A program made the translations under genes and the position numbers. Below, piece after piece: positions 7,969 to 16,060 of a stretch of DNA of 16,506 nt. Origin of the DNA: Bacillota bacterium. Lineage in GTDB: Bacteria > Eremiobacterota > SpSt-956 > JAKJGF01. Location of the stretch: contig JAKPQU010000603.1 in the NCBI GenBank assembly GCA_029555925.1, forward strand, positions 1 to 16,506, given 5' to 3'. Below the pieces are notes generated by a model, which saw only the letters and a program-made list of their open reading frames with translations, was not told the DNA's origin and made no database searches. Numbering within the stretch: the first letter of the stretch is position 1; each line of letters starts with the position of its first letter.

Positions 7969-8007
7969 AGTTAACATCGCATCCTATATATAATAGAACT
8001 CTTCACG
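7962..8007. terminator. Bidirectional hairpin between convergent genes
   Basis: CGTGAAGAGTT (7962-7972) pairs perfectly with AACTCTTCACG (7997-8007), leaving an AT-rich 24-bp loop. It lies between the convergent NRPS and SpoIIE genes, where a shared terminator is expected. There is no clear T-run after the stem on either strand, so the terminator role is inferred from position and symmetry. The arms are the inner ends of two facing heptamer arrays. Confidence 0.45.
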
Positions 8008-8035
8008 ACTCATGACTCACGACTCACGACTCACT
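8001..8035 (-). repeat. Heptamer repeat array D, right arm (5 units, overlaps gene end)
   Basis: Read on the minus strand, the units are AGTGAGT, CGTGAGT twice, CATGAGT, CGTGAAG. The first two and a half units are translated as the last five residues (VSRES) and the TGA stop of the SpoIIE-type protein. The array faces the left arm at 7941-7968. Confidence 0.8.
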
Positions 8036-11000
8036 AATTTTGATGTTATCAGATGTTTTTCGCCAAGATATTTCACACTCATTACTGTAATATCATCTGA
8101 CTGAGGGGCACCTTCCGAGAATTTTTTTACTTCCTCAATTACTGTTTTAACAGATTTTTCCGGCGCGAAGTCTTTAATTTTTATCAGTATGTCCTCAAGT
8201 CTCTGGTCTGAAAATATCTCTCCTTCTTTGTTAAATGCTTCTGTCACTCCGTCTGTATAAAGGAATATACCGTCACCTATATCGAGTGTGAGAGTTTTAT
8301 AATCCACTCCGCTGAAGGCACCTAGAGCCGGGCCGTTAACTGTTTCCAGTCTTTTTAAGGTACCATCATTTTTTATAATATAAGATGGATTATGGCCTGC
8401 GTTACAGTAATGAAGTTCTCCTGTTTTTGTGTCCAATACGCCGTAAAACATGGTGATAAACATATTCATATAATCTTCGCTGCATATGAGTTCATTTACA
8501 TGTCTGAGACAATCTCCCGGTTCATGACCTTTCATAGCAGTAGATGTCGCTTTCAGAAAGGAACGGCTTATAGCCACAAACAATGCGGCAGGAACACCTT
8601 TCCCTGATGCGTCTCCTATTACAAATCCCAGACGATCTTCGTCTATAAAGGCGAAATCATAAAAATCTCCTCCTACCTCCAGGGCAGGTATGATATTTGC
8701 AAATATGTCTATTTCTTTTCTTTCAGGGAAGGCAGGGAAGGTTTGAGGTATTATGGACATCTGAATCCTGCTTGCCACCTTTATTTCATTGGCTATTCTT
8801 TCTTTTTCCGCAGTGACTTTCTCATTTTCTTCTATGTATTTTTTCAAATCATCTATCATTGTATTGAAAGATAATGCAAGTGTTTTTACTTCATAGGTAG
8901 ATGTTGATACGGATATTTTCTGGTCAAGCTCTCCTTTTGCCACTCTGTGGACAAATTCTGCCAGATGTGCTACGGGGCGGGTAATGGAATTTGACAGTAG
9001 AATTATAATTATCAGGAGAAGAGAAAGTCCTATAATACCTGATAAGATTTTGTGGTTTCTTATAGCAGTCACATCTTCCATTATTTCGTCATAGGGGTAA
9101 ACAAATCCTATGCAGAAATTTCCGTTTCTTATGGGATACAGATGAATCCATGAATCTTCTCCATTATATGGTTCATTGACTCTTACAAAGGTGTATAATT
9201 TTTCTGCAATACCTACGCGGCTGTCCTTTCTAAAAAATACATAATCTATCCAGCTGGCTCTGTCATGCCCTATAATTATATCAGCTTCTCTATTGTTAAT
9301 ACCGAGTCTGTCCAGTTCTTTTCTCAGGTCTTCTTCCGAAAAGGTTCTGTGTTTCAGAGAATTTATATATTCTGAATTAAATTCATATATGTCTTTCAAT
9401 TTATCTTTTACTATATTTATGGTTATATCATTAACAGGATAGAACCCTTCTCTGTCTTTCTGGCACTGGTCAAGAATTTCTGTGATTTCCTGGTCGTTAA
9501 AAGTCAGGTTATTAAATTTTTCTTTCAGATCATGACTCTGTGTTTTTTCTTCTACAAATTTTATATCGGCAATGTATTTATCTTTCAGTATATTTTGTAG
9601 CATAGTTCTGGCTTTATCATTAATTGCATACTGGGGTAAATTATCCAGTATCCCTCTGATCCACTCTTTATTAAAGTCAAATACTGTCAGTTTATTTTTC
9701 AGCTCTTCTTCTGAAATTTTTCCGTCTCCCAGGGCTTCTATTGTTTTTACAACATGGTCATATCTGTCGTTCAGTTCCTTTATTAATATATCTCTTGATT
9801 TATTATCTATAACAAAGAAATTCTTCTTGTCTTTTTTCAGATGACTCAATATTTCCGGAATGAGTTCTTCGTCAATGTCTTCAAATTTAAATTTTTCTGT
9901 CAGTTCTTTTTCCGATATTTTGCCATCTTCCAATGATTCTATTGATTTTTTTATGGAACTATATATTTCGGTTACTTTATTTGTTAATATATTTTTAGAC
10001 GTATCATTTATTATAAACTGTGCTATCCCTTCTCTTGCAAAGAGATCCAGAATATATGTAATTTCACCTTTAAGTCCCAGTCTTTTTAATTCGCCTGTAA
10101 GTTCTCTTTTTGAGATCCTTCTGTTCTCTATGAGAAGTTCTATAGATTTTATTTTATCGGAAGGCATAGTGCCTTTTAACATGTCCAGAGTATTATCATT
10201 GAGTAAAAACCATGGCATTTCTTTTTTTTCGGAATAATTGATAATGGTTCCAATATCCTGACCGGTAAAGCCTGATTTGCTTAATATTTCCTTCAGGTCC
10301 TTTCTGGAAAATTTTTTATTTATCAATGATCTCATAATACTCAATTGTTCAGGTTTAATTGTTAATTTATCTACAGTTGTCTGATTGATTATGTACCACA
10401 GATATGGCTCTGTTAAATTCTCTTCTGCCAGCTCTTTTTCTTTTGCTATGGTCATTTGAATGAACATTTTACTGGCAAGAGAATTTTTATTGAACTTATC
10501 ATTATTAATTTTAGAGATATTATTAAGTATTTTTACTGCAGGAGTGCTGGCAGAATCTTCACCGGTAAATATCATTTTAATCTCTTTATCATTGAAATAC
10601 AGGTTTTTGAGTGTCTTTGCCAGTTCTGATTTGACAAATCTCTTCTTTTTTAATCCTTCAAGAGTTTTTACTTTTGTTTCGCTCACCTTCCCTTTCATCT
10701 GTTCTACAGTCTTATCACATATTTCAAACCAATCCTCAGGGAAAGCAACCAGCAATCCTTTATTACTTACTATAAAAGCATAACCTGTTTTGGCAAGAGT
10801 GATGTTATTTATTTCTTCCGTTAATTTAAGTAATGCAATATCGGAAGTTGTAACACCTCTTATTTTGTTGTTTATTTTAAATTTTGTAGCATATGTTACC
10901 ATTAGAACATTGACACCTGTGTCCAGGTAAGGATCTATCCATACAGGTGTGTCTGACTCTACAGGCAACCTGTACCAATCCTGAGAAAAATAATCATATT

Positions 11001-11421
11001 CGTTATTGCCGAGAACTACAAATGCAGGTTTATTGCCTCTGGGATCACTGAAATAATAATAAGGGGCAAAGTATTTTTTATCTTTATAAAAACCGTACGG
11101 TTCAAAAGCAATACATGTGCCGAATATATAATTATTCTTCTCCAGTACTTCTTTAAGGTAACTTTCAAGAGCTTTCCCATCTTTGTTTTCTAATAATTTT
11201 TCAACAGCTATGGCATTCATAACAGGTATAACTGCTGCTTTGGAAAATTGTTCATCAATTTTTTTTGCCTGATATCCTGCAAAGGTTTCACCTATTGCTT
11301 TCAGGTTTGTCATTACCTGATATTCATTGAAATAAAAATTTATAGCTAAAATAAGTGAGAATAATAATACAGTAGTGCCCCAGATATATACGATCATTTT
11401 CAATTTTAATGTTCTTTTCAT
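8017..11421 (-). CDS. Cache-HAMP-SpoIIE serine/threonine phosphatase with repeat insertion in the sensor
   Basis: A membrane receptor whose cytoplasmic PP2C-type domain should dephosphorylate a protein partner, typically an anti-sigma-factor antagonist. Order: transmembrane helix (about 9-28); extracytoplasmic Cache-type sensor (FSQDWYRLPV near 145, VWIDPYLDTGVNVLMVTYATKF at 160-181); TGYAFIVSNKGLLVAFPE (212-229); then at least six tandem repeats of about 64 residues (339-722); then the Cache closing segment WIHLYPIRNGNFCIGFVYPYDEI (758-780); second helix (about 791-810); HAMP (about 811-863); SpoIIE domain (about 880-1118) with metal-site motifs GGDFYDF (917), GDASGKGVPAAL (936), YTDGVTEA (1055) and SDDIT (1108). 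A GGGAG ribosome site overlaps the stop codon of the upstream capA-like gene, suggesting coupled translation. The last residues come from a repeat array. Confidence 0.9.
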   Translation of the reverse strand: MKRTLKLKMIVYIWGTTVLLFSLILAINFYFNEYQVMTNLKAIGETFAGYQAKKIDEQFSKAAVIPVMNAIAVEKLLENKDGKALESYLKEVLEKNNYIFGTCIAFEPYGFYKDKKYFAPYYYFSDPRGNKPAFVVLGNNEYDYFSQDWYRLPVESDTPVWIDPYLDTGVNVLMVTYATKFKINNKIRGVTTSDIALLKLTEEINNITLAKTGYAFIVSNKGLLVAFPEDWFEICDKTVEQMKGKVSETKVKTLEGLKKKRFVKSELAKTLKNLYFNDKEIKMIFTGEDSASTPAVKILNNISKINNDKFNKNSLASKMFIQMTIAKEKELAEENLTEPYLWYIINQTTVDKLTIKPEQLSIMRSLINKKFSRKDLKEILSKSGFTGQDIGTIINYSEKKEMPWFLLNDNTLDMLKGTMPSDKIKSIELLIENRRISKRELTGELKRLGLKGEITYILDLFAREGIAQFIINDTSKNILTNKVTEIYSSIKKSIESLEDGKISEKELTEKFKFEDIDEELIPEILSHLKKDKKNFFVIDNKSRDILIKELNDRYDHVVKTIEALGDGKISEEELKNKLTVFDFNKEWIRGILDNLPQYAINDKARTMLQNILKDKYIADIKFVEEKTQSHDLKEKFNNLTFNDQEITEILDQCQKDREGFYPVNDITINIVKDKLKDIYEFNSEYINSLKHRTFSEEDLRKELDRLGINNREADIIIGHDRASWIDYVFFRKDSRVGIAEKLYTFVRVNEPYNGEDSWIHLYPIRNGNFCIGFVYPYDEIMEDVTAIRNHKILSGIIGLSLLLIIIILLSNSITRPVAHLAEFVHRVAKGELDQKISVSTSTYEVKTLALSFNTMIDDLKKYIEENEKVTAEKERIANEIKVASRIQMSIIPQTFPAFPERKEIDIFANIIPALEVGGDFYDFAFIDEDRLGFVIGDASGKGVPAALFVAISRSFLKATSTAMKGHEPGDCLRHVNELICSEDYMNMFITMFYGVLDTKTGELHYCNAGHNPSYIIKNDGTLKRLETVNGPALGAFSGVDYKTLTLDIGDGIFLYTDGVTEAFNKEGEIFSDQRLEDILIKIKDFAPEKSVKTVIEEVKKFSEGAPQSDDITVMSVKYLGEKHLITSKLVSRES
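9256..10407 (-). repeat. Six tandem ~64-residue protein repeats inside the Cache domain
   Basis: Approximate repeat limits in the SpoIIE-type protein are 339-402, 403-466, 467-534, 535-595, 596-658 and 659-722. Each starts with an aromatic/hydrophobic run plus a polar turn (WYIINQT, WFLLNDN, QFIINDT, FFVIDNK, QYAINDK, FYPVNDI), continues with a charged helix, then a KISExEL-like turn (KFSRKDL, RISKREL, KISEKEL, KISEEEL, TQSHDL, TFSEEDL) and ends with an EIxxIL-like helix. A more diverged partial copy may lie at about 245-337. DNA identity between copies is low, so the duplication is old. The fold is probably helical; function is unknown. Confidence 0.75.
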
Positions 11422-11434
11422 TTTCCATAACTCC

Positions 11435-12457
11435 CTATATATTAAGGTTAAAGCCCAGTTCGGCAGAAAGATTTCTTATTCTTTCCATAATTTTATTTTT
11501 TCTTCCTCCTGTTGCCGGTACAGGTTTACCTGATTGAATATAAACAGGTATAATATTCATATCTGATAATTTTTCATGTTCAAAGATACATTGAAGAATT
11601 ATTGTTTCTCTTGAAGCATCATCTGAAGGGTTAAAAACAAAATTCCCAAGACTGTAGGCAATTAGCCCGTTTTTGTATCTTTCTATGCCCTGAATTACAT
11701 GGGGATGACAACCTATGACCAGGTCTGCTCCTATGTCTACTGCTTTTCTGGCAAAATCCCTCTGTATTCTGTCTGAATAGAATTTTCTTTCTTCTCCCCA
11801 GTGAAAATACACTACAACTATATCTGCATTTTCTTTTGCTTTTTTTATGTCTTCACAGAAATAATCTCTGTTATAATCCATAGAAGCCACTGATATACCG
11901 GGCGAATATTGCATTGCTCCGTAGCTGGAAGGAACTATCTCGGAATATGCCAGGAAAGCTATCAGTGTACTGTTGACCTGGATATAATAGGGACTTCTGG
12001 CATCATATATATTTTTACCTGCCCCTGCGGTTCCTCCGTTGAAACTATGAATAAAATCCAGTGTGTCCAGCAATGCATCAGGGCCATAATCCATTGAATG
12101 ATTATTTGCAAGACTCAATAGATCAAAACCTGCCTGGGAAAGACTTTCACCCATTTTGGGAGAAGCTCTGAATATATATTCCCTTCCGGAAGCTACTGAT
12201 GCAGGATTTTTGGCAGGATTGGGATAACCTCTCGTGCTTACAGGACACTCCAGATTTCCCGCTGTTATATCACTCTTTTGAAGTATTTCTTCTACATACT
12301 TAAAGGGATAAACTTCATCAGGGAGATAGTTTTTATCAAGCAGTATATCTCCTACAAAAGTCATAGTAAAAGTTTTTTCTTTAGAAGAAACTTTAAAAAT
12401 ACATAATGTAAGGATAAGAAATAATATAAAAAATACTCTTATTTTTTTTACCTCCAT
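11435..12457 (-). CDS. CapA-family metallophosphatase-like exported protein
   Basis: A 340-residue member of the CapA/PgsA poly-gamma-glutamate-type metallophosphatase-like family. Some relatives serve in capsule polymer export; many have no known role. An N-terminal hydrophobic stretch (7-24) after a basic start indicates export or anchoring. Family motifs: FVGDILLD (Gly36-Asp37), NLECPVS (Asn68-Glu70), LANNHSMDYG (His120), VVYFHWGEE (His219), GCHPHVIQG (His251, His253) and SLGNFVF (269-275). The length is usual. The gene ends 13 bp before the SpoIIE-type gene and shares its ribosome site region, so the two form an operon. The ATG used here has no good upstream ribosome site; GGAGG lies just inside it, at codons 1-3. 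No polyglutamate synthase genes are nearby, so capsule export is not supported by context. Confidence 0.87.
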   Translation of the reverse strand: MEVKKIRVFFILFLILTLCIFKVSSKEKTFTMTFVGDILLDKNYLPDEVYPFKYVEEILQKSDITAGNLECPVSTRGYPNPAKNPASVASGREYIFRASPKMGESLSQAGFDLLSLANNHSMDYGPDALLDTLDFIHSFNGGTAGAGKNIYDARSPYYIQVNSTLIAFLAYSEIVPSSYGAMQYSPGISVASMDYNRDYFCEDIKKAKENADIVVVYFHWGEERKFYSDRIQRDFARKAVDIGADLVIGCHPHVIQGIERYKNGLIAYSLGNFVFNPSDDASRETIILQCIFEHEKLSDMNIIPVYIQSGKPVPATGGRKNKIMERIRNLSAELGFNLNI

Positions 12458-12483
12458 GGTACAGGAAATAATAAATAATACCG

Positions 12484-12518
12484 GTTACAGAGCACCGGTC
12501 ACTGATAACTGGTCACTG
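12484..12518 (-). repeat. Heptamer repeat array E (5 units)
   Basis: Minus-strand 7-bp units CAGTGAC, CAGTTAT, CAGTGAC, CGGTGCT, CTGTAAC occupy the 69-bp gap between the zinc-finger protein stop and the capA-like start. It is a third sequence subfamily with the same 7-bp period. It begins 8 bp after the upstream gene's stop codon. Confidence 0.7.
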
Positions 12519-12526
12519 ACAAATGC

Positions 12527-13612
12527 TCACTCTTTCATCAGTTCTGTAACTGTTCCAAAGGCAGCTTTTGCTTTATAGGTTTTTCCGTTTTCAATAGAAA
12601 GCCATTCCTGTTCAGTTTTAGGATTGTAAGTCAACTGCTTCCCTTTATCATCTGTACATAACACTGTATAGGTTTCTGTTCTTTTCCCTTCTCTTTCTTT
12701 CGATCTCAGGTTTATTCTCGGCCATGAAGCTTTCTGATCATTGCCCTTTGCCTTTTCTGTCCTTACTACACTCCATCTGTCTATTTCATAGGTTACTCTC
12801 TGTTTATATACAGGTTTTTCTTTATAAACAGGCACTTCATAGGTTTCCTCTTTTTCCCTTGTTTCATAAACAGGTTCTTCTTTATAGACATCTTCAAAGT
12901 AGCCATTTCCCATATCTTTTACACCGGTTTTGACTTTTTTTGTCCCTGTCTGAACCTTTTCTTTAACAACTTTAGTTTTTCTTTCCGTTCCTATCTGTTC
13001 TTTTTCATATTTATATATTTCTTTTGATCTGGATACAACTTCGGCTCCGGCAGGTACCTGTCCTTCCCAGGCTTTTTCTCTTATCGTTTTCAGTTTTTCT
13101 ATTTCTATTGTTCTTTCCCATTTAAAACCATTGACTGTAACAGTAGTATCTTTTGCAAAAAAGGATGAACAGCAGCAACCTATAAGTATAAAAAGGAGAA
13201 AGCTCATCAGTAAAGCCAGACATCCGCCTTTTGCCGCTGTCGATGAAGATTTTGTAGATTCTTTAGCAGAATCTTTAACCTGTTCTTTGGCAGGTTCTTT
13301 ACCGGTATTTTCCCCGCCTGTCGGTATAAACTTAACCTCTCTCGGAGGAGAACCGTCTTTACCTGCGCCGCAGCCGGTACAGAAAGCTTTATCTGCACCA
13401 TTGTCACCGTTACAATACTGGCAGTTCCAGTCAGGCCCGCTTTTTGCTTTTTTCAATGCTTCTTCATCTGTAACCTCCTGTGCATCTTCAGGAAGATAAA
13501 ACTTTACATCTGTTCCTCTCGGTGACCCACATGCACCGCAACATTTCTCCGGCCCTCTGTTTCTTTTCTGCCCGCATGCAGGACAATCCCAGGCACCTTC
13601 TCTTATAGCCAT
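12527..13612 (-). CDS. Membrane-anchored protein with two RanBP2-type zinc fingers
   Basis: A 361-residue protein of unknown function. Two zinc fingers of the W-x-C-x2-C...C-x2-C type lie at the N-terminus: Trp8, Cys10, Cys13, Cys25 (or 24), Cys28; and Trp62, Cys64, Cys67, Cys78, Cys81. A Glu/Lys/Ser-rich linker (about 98-127) leads to one transmembrane segment (about 129-153, rich in Cys at its end). The remaining ~205 residues form a charged soluble domain containing TGTKKVKTGVKDMGNGYF and a run of short Pro-Val-Tyr motifs (EEPVYE, EVPVYK, EKPVYK) before IDRWSVVRTE. Zinc-finger chemistry suggests the N-terminus is cytoplasmic and the C-terminal domain outside, but orientation is inferred. 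AAAGGAG lies 7 bp before the ATG. It lies between topB and the capA-like gene on the same strand, with repeats in both gaps. Confidence 0.82.
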   Translation of the reverse strand: MAIREGAWDCPACGQKRNRGPEKCCGACGSPRGTDVKFYLPEDAQEVTDEEALKKAKSGPDWNCQYCNGDNGADKAFCTGCGAGKDGSPPREVKFIPTGGENTGKEPAKEQVKDSAKESTKSSSTAAKGGCLALLMSFLLFILIGCCCSSFFAKDTTVTVNGFKWERTIEIEKLKTIREKAWEGQVPAGAEVVSRSKEIYKYEKEQIGTERKTKVVKEKVQTGTKKVKTGVKDMGNGYFEDVYKEEPVYETREKEETYEVPVYKEKPVYKQRVTYEIDRWSVVRTEKAKGNDQKASWPRINLRSKEREGKRTETYTVLCTDDKGKQLTYNPKTEQEWLSIENGKTYKAKAAFGTVTELMKE

Positions 13613-13635
13613 AAATAGTCTCCTTTCTTATTAAT

Positions 13636-13663
13636 CGTGACGCGTAACGCGTAACGCGTGACG
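13636..13663 (+). repeat. Heptamer repeat array F (4 perfect units)
   Basis: The units are CGTGACG, CGTAACG twice, CGTGACG, identical over 28 bp to array C on the other strand. It lies 23 bp upstream of the zinc-finger gene start and is preceded by CTTATTAAT, similar to the array C flank. It faces array G. Confidence 0.9.
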
Positions 13664-13710
13664 GGTAAAGTATGATTACCATTTCTGTATAGCTGTCAGT
13701 AACTGAAACC

Positions 13711-13750
13711 TATCCGAAACATTACCTTTCATGTGTGAAAATTTCGGATA
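13711..13750. repeat. Nested hairpin between arrays F and G
   Basis: TATCCGAAA (13711-13719) pairs with TTTCGGATA (13742-13750). Inside the loop, TTTCA and TGAAA pair around TGTG (13728-13741). The structure is centred in the spacer between the inverted arrays F and G, downstream of topB. It could act in RNA as a 3' structure of topB or be part of a repeat element. There is no T-run for a classic terminator. Confidence 0.5.
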
Positions 13751-13771
13751 AGCTCGTAATACAGGTTATCA

Positions 13772-13799
13772 TCCCACGCGTCACGCGTCACGCGTTACC
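13772..13799 (-). repeat. Heptamer repeat array G (4 units)
   Basis: Minus-strand units: GGTAACG, CGTGACG twice, CGTGGGA. It is inverted relative to array F with a 108-bp spacer, and starts 15 bp after the topB stop codon. Confidence 0.8.
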
Positions 13800-13814
13800 T
13801 AGAAAATTAGACGG

Positions 13815-15890
13815 CTAATTGAAAAAATCCTTCAAAGCTGCAAAAGGATTATCTGCTTTTTTAAATTCTTCATCATTCTTCCTGTTAATACTGGAAAGTT
13901 CTCTCCTGTTTGCTCTGCCGCCTTCTGCCATCTCCGATAGTTTCTGTTCTATATTACATTTTTTACATGTAAAAATTGTGTCACCTTTTACTTCTTTCAT
14001 TTCCATTTTTCCATGGCACTTTTTACATTTTTTATGGGAAAGCCGTCCCACCACTTCTTTGAATTTACAGTTTCTATCAGAACATGTATGAAGCAGTGTA
14101 TCTTTTTTTGTAACAGCCAGGAGATTTTTACCGCATTCTGGACAGATTTTGCTGATCATATTACTGTGTTTGTAAGAATTATCTGCCTGAAGTGTTTCTT
14201 TAACAAGTCTTTCAGTATTTGAAACAATATCCTTCATAAAATCTTCTCTCTGTTTTTTCCCTTTTGTTATATCTTCAAGTTCTTTCTCCCATTTTGAGGT
14301 AAGGTCAGGACTTCTGAGATCGGTAACTACTATATCTACAATCTGTTTACCTTTCTCTGTGGGAATCAGGCTTTTTTCATGCCTTTCCACATAATTTACA
14401 TTTATGAGTTTTTCTATTATTTCCGCTCTTGTAGCAGGTGTGCCAAGACAGTGTTTTTCCATTTCCGTAAGGAGTGTTCCTTCCGTATGGCGCGGAGGTG
14501 GTTCTGTATGACTGCTTTTCAATTCCAATCTGACTTTATCGAATTTCTGACCTTCTTTCAGTTCAGGAAGACTTTTTTCTCCGTCTGATCTGTCTTCAAC
14601 CTTTTTCCATCCCATGTCCTTTATAGTTCTGCCTGATGCGATGAACATTTCTCCGTCAATGTCCAGTGTAACCTTTACCTGTTCATATTTAAAAGGAGGA
14701 TAGAAATTTTCTATAAATCTTTTTACTATCAGGTTATAAATCTTCATTTCTTCCTGTGTTAAATTGCCTGTCTGTGCTTTTTCTTCCGTAGGTAAAAGGG
14801 CATGATGATCCGTAACCTTACTGTTATTTACCGACGATTTATTTACCGGCATTTTATTCTTTATTATTTCGGAAACATAATTTTTATAGTCGTAAGGGAG
14901 GGAATTTAATCTCAGATTCAGGGTCGGAACAATATCATCTGTAATATACCGTGAATCTGTCCTGGGATATGTAACAAGTTTATGATATTCATAAAGGGAC
15001 TGCAATGATTTCAGGGTTTTCTGTGCGGTAAATCCGTATCTCCTGTTTGCCTCTCTCTGAAGTTCCGTCAGGTCATAAAACAGAGGAGCATTTTCCTGTT
15101 TTTCTTTTTTTACGACACTTTTTACCGTGGCAGTTTTGTCTGAAAGTTTTGCTTTCAAGTTGTCTGCTTCTGTTTTATCAAATATTCTGGCATTATTATT
15201 TTTATCCACATATTGTGCGGTAAAGCCTCCTGAAGAGGCTTCCAGAGTCCAGAAAGGAACAGGTCTGAAATTTCTTATTTCCTGTTCTCTTTTTACCATC
15301 ATTGAAAGGGTCGGAGTCTGAACCCTTCCGGCAGAAAGCTGGTCATTATATTTTATAGTGAGAGCCCTGGTGACATTCAGTCCTATGAGCCAGTCCGCTT
15401 CGCTTCTACATTTTGCTGCATTGAAGAGATTATCATATTCTCTTCCCGGTTTTAATCTGGAGAATCCTTCTTTTATTGCCTGCTGTGTAAGGGAAGAAAT
15501 CCATAATCTCTTAAAAGGTTTTTTCCAGTGTATATGTTCCATAATAAGCCTTGCCACAAGTTCTCCTTCTCTTCCCGCATCTGTGGCGATAATGAGTTCG
15601 TTTATATCACTTCTCTTTGCAATTTCTTTAATATTATAGAACTGCTTTTTTGATCCCGGAATTATTTTCGTTTCCAGTTTTTCCGGTATCATAGGGAGTG
15701 TGTCAGCTGTCCAGCTTTTATATTTATCTCCGTAATCTTCCGGTGTTTTAAGTGTTACAAGATGTCCGAGAGCCCATGTTATAATATATTGAGAGCCTTC
15801 AAAATAGCCGTTCCCTTTTGTGTTACATCCAAGTGTATGGGCTATTTCCTTCGCAACAGAAGGTTTCTCTGCCAGTACTAAAGATTTCAT
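13815..15890 (-). CDS. topB: DNA topoisomerase III (type IA)
   Basis: A 691-residue type IA topoisomerase that cuts one DNA strand through a tyrosine ester and passes the other, acting on replication and recombination intermediates. N-terminal Toprim domain: LAEKPSVA with Glu8, and the metal-binding DAGREGE (104-110). SAGRVQTPT (186-194) and the catalytic-tyrosine segment VTYPRTDSRYI with Tyr308 are intact. HCLGTPATRAEIIEKL follows in the C-terminal half of the core. The C-terminus has zinc-ribbon-like Cys clusters (ICPECGKN...CSDRNC; KKCKKCHG...CKKCN) found in many TopB proteins of Gram-positive type. The length matches the family. Start chosen at MKSLVLAEKPS, with AAAGG upstream. The short tail after the ribbons ends NPFAALKDFFN. 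No conjugation or integrase genes are next to it, so a chromosomal copy is as likely as a mobile one. Confidence 0.95.
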   Translation of the reverse strand: MKSLVLAEKPSVAKEIAHTLGCNTKGNGYFEGSQYIITWALGHLVTLKTPEDYGDKYKSWTADTLPMIPEKLETKIIPGSKKQFYNIKEIAKRSDINELIIATDAGREGELVARLIMEHIHWKKPFKRLWISSLTQQAIKEGFSRLKPGREYDNLFNAAKCRSEADWLIGLNVTRALTIKYNDQLSAGRVQTPTLSMMVKREQEIRNFRPVPFWTLEASSGGFTAQYVDKNNNARIFDKTEADNLKAKLSDKTATVKSVVKKEKQENAPLFYDLTELQREANRRYGFTAQKTLKSLQSLYEYHKLVTYPRTDSRYITDDIVPTLNLRLNSLPYDYKNYVSEIIKNKMPVNKSSVNNSKVTDHHALLPTEEKAQTGNLTQEEMKIYNLIVKRFIENFYPPFKYEQVKVTLDIDGEMFIASGRTIKDMGWKKVEDRSDGEKSLPELKEGQKFDKVRLELKSSHTEPPPRHTEGTLLTEMEKHCLGTPATRAEIIEKLINVNYVERHEKSLIPTEKGKQIVDIVVTDLRSPDLTSKWEKELEDITKGKKQREDFMKDIVSNTERLVKETLQADNSYKHSNMISKICPECGKNLLAVTKKDTLLHTCSDRNCKFKEVVGRLSHKKCKKCHGKMEMKEVKGDTIFTCKKCNIEQKLSEMAEGGRANRRELSSINRKNDEEFKKADNPFAALKDFFN

Positions 15891-15912
15891 AATTATCTAC
15901 CTTTCCAAAAAT

Positions 15913-15942
15913 ATATTACCTGTATTTTAGTTTGTTTGTCAC
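15913..15942 (-). promoter_or_regulatory. Candidate promoter of topB
   Basis: On the minus strand, GTGACA (15942-15937) and TAATAT (15918-15913) are 18 bp apart, ending 22 bp before the topB start. The sequence fit is fair; the position is suitable. Confidence 0.3.
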
Positions 15943-15969
15943 CATAAAGCAATAGGTATATAGGAGAAT

Positions 15970-15990
15970 CGTAATGCGTAACGCGTGACT
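15970..15990 (+). repeat. Heptamer repeat array H (3 units)
   Basis: The units are CGTAATG, CGTAACG, CGTGACT, then GGAGGAA. Ten bases after the array comes ATTTTCATTC (16001-16010), which recurs at 16381-16390 downstream of array J, so H and J share flank as well as array sequence. Confidence 0.75.
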
Positions 15991-16060
15991 GGAGGAATAG
16001 ATTTTCATTCGTCATAGCAGTTAGTGGCTGATTTAAAAAAATTATAACTTTTATAGTTAG

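Noticed and set aside
12385..12457. Lipoprotein signal in the capA-like protein
   Set aside because: The Cys at position 19 is preceded by LTL, which does not fit the small residue required at -1 of a lipobox.
13636..13799. CRISPR array
   Set aside because: The units are 7 bp and directly adjacent, with no regular unique spacers and no cas genes.
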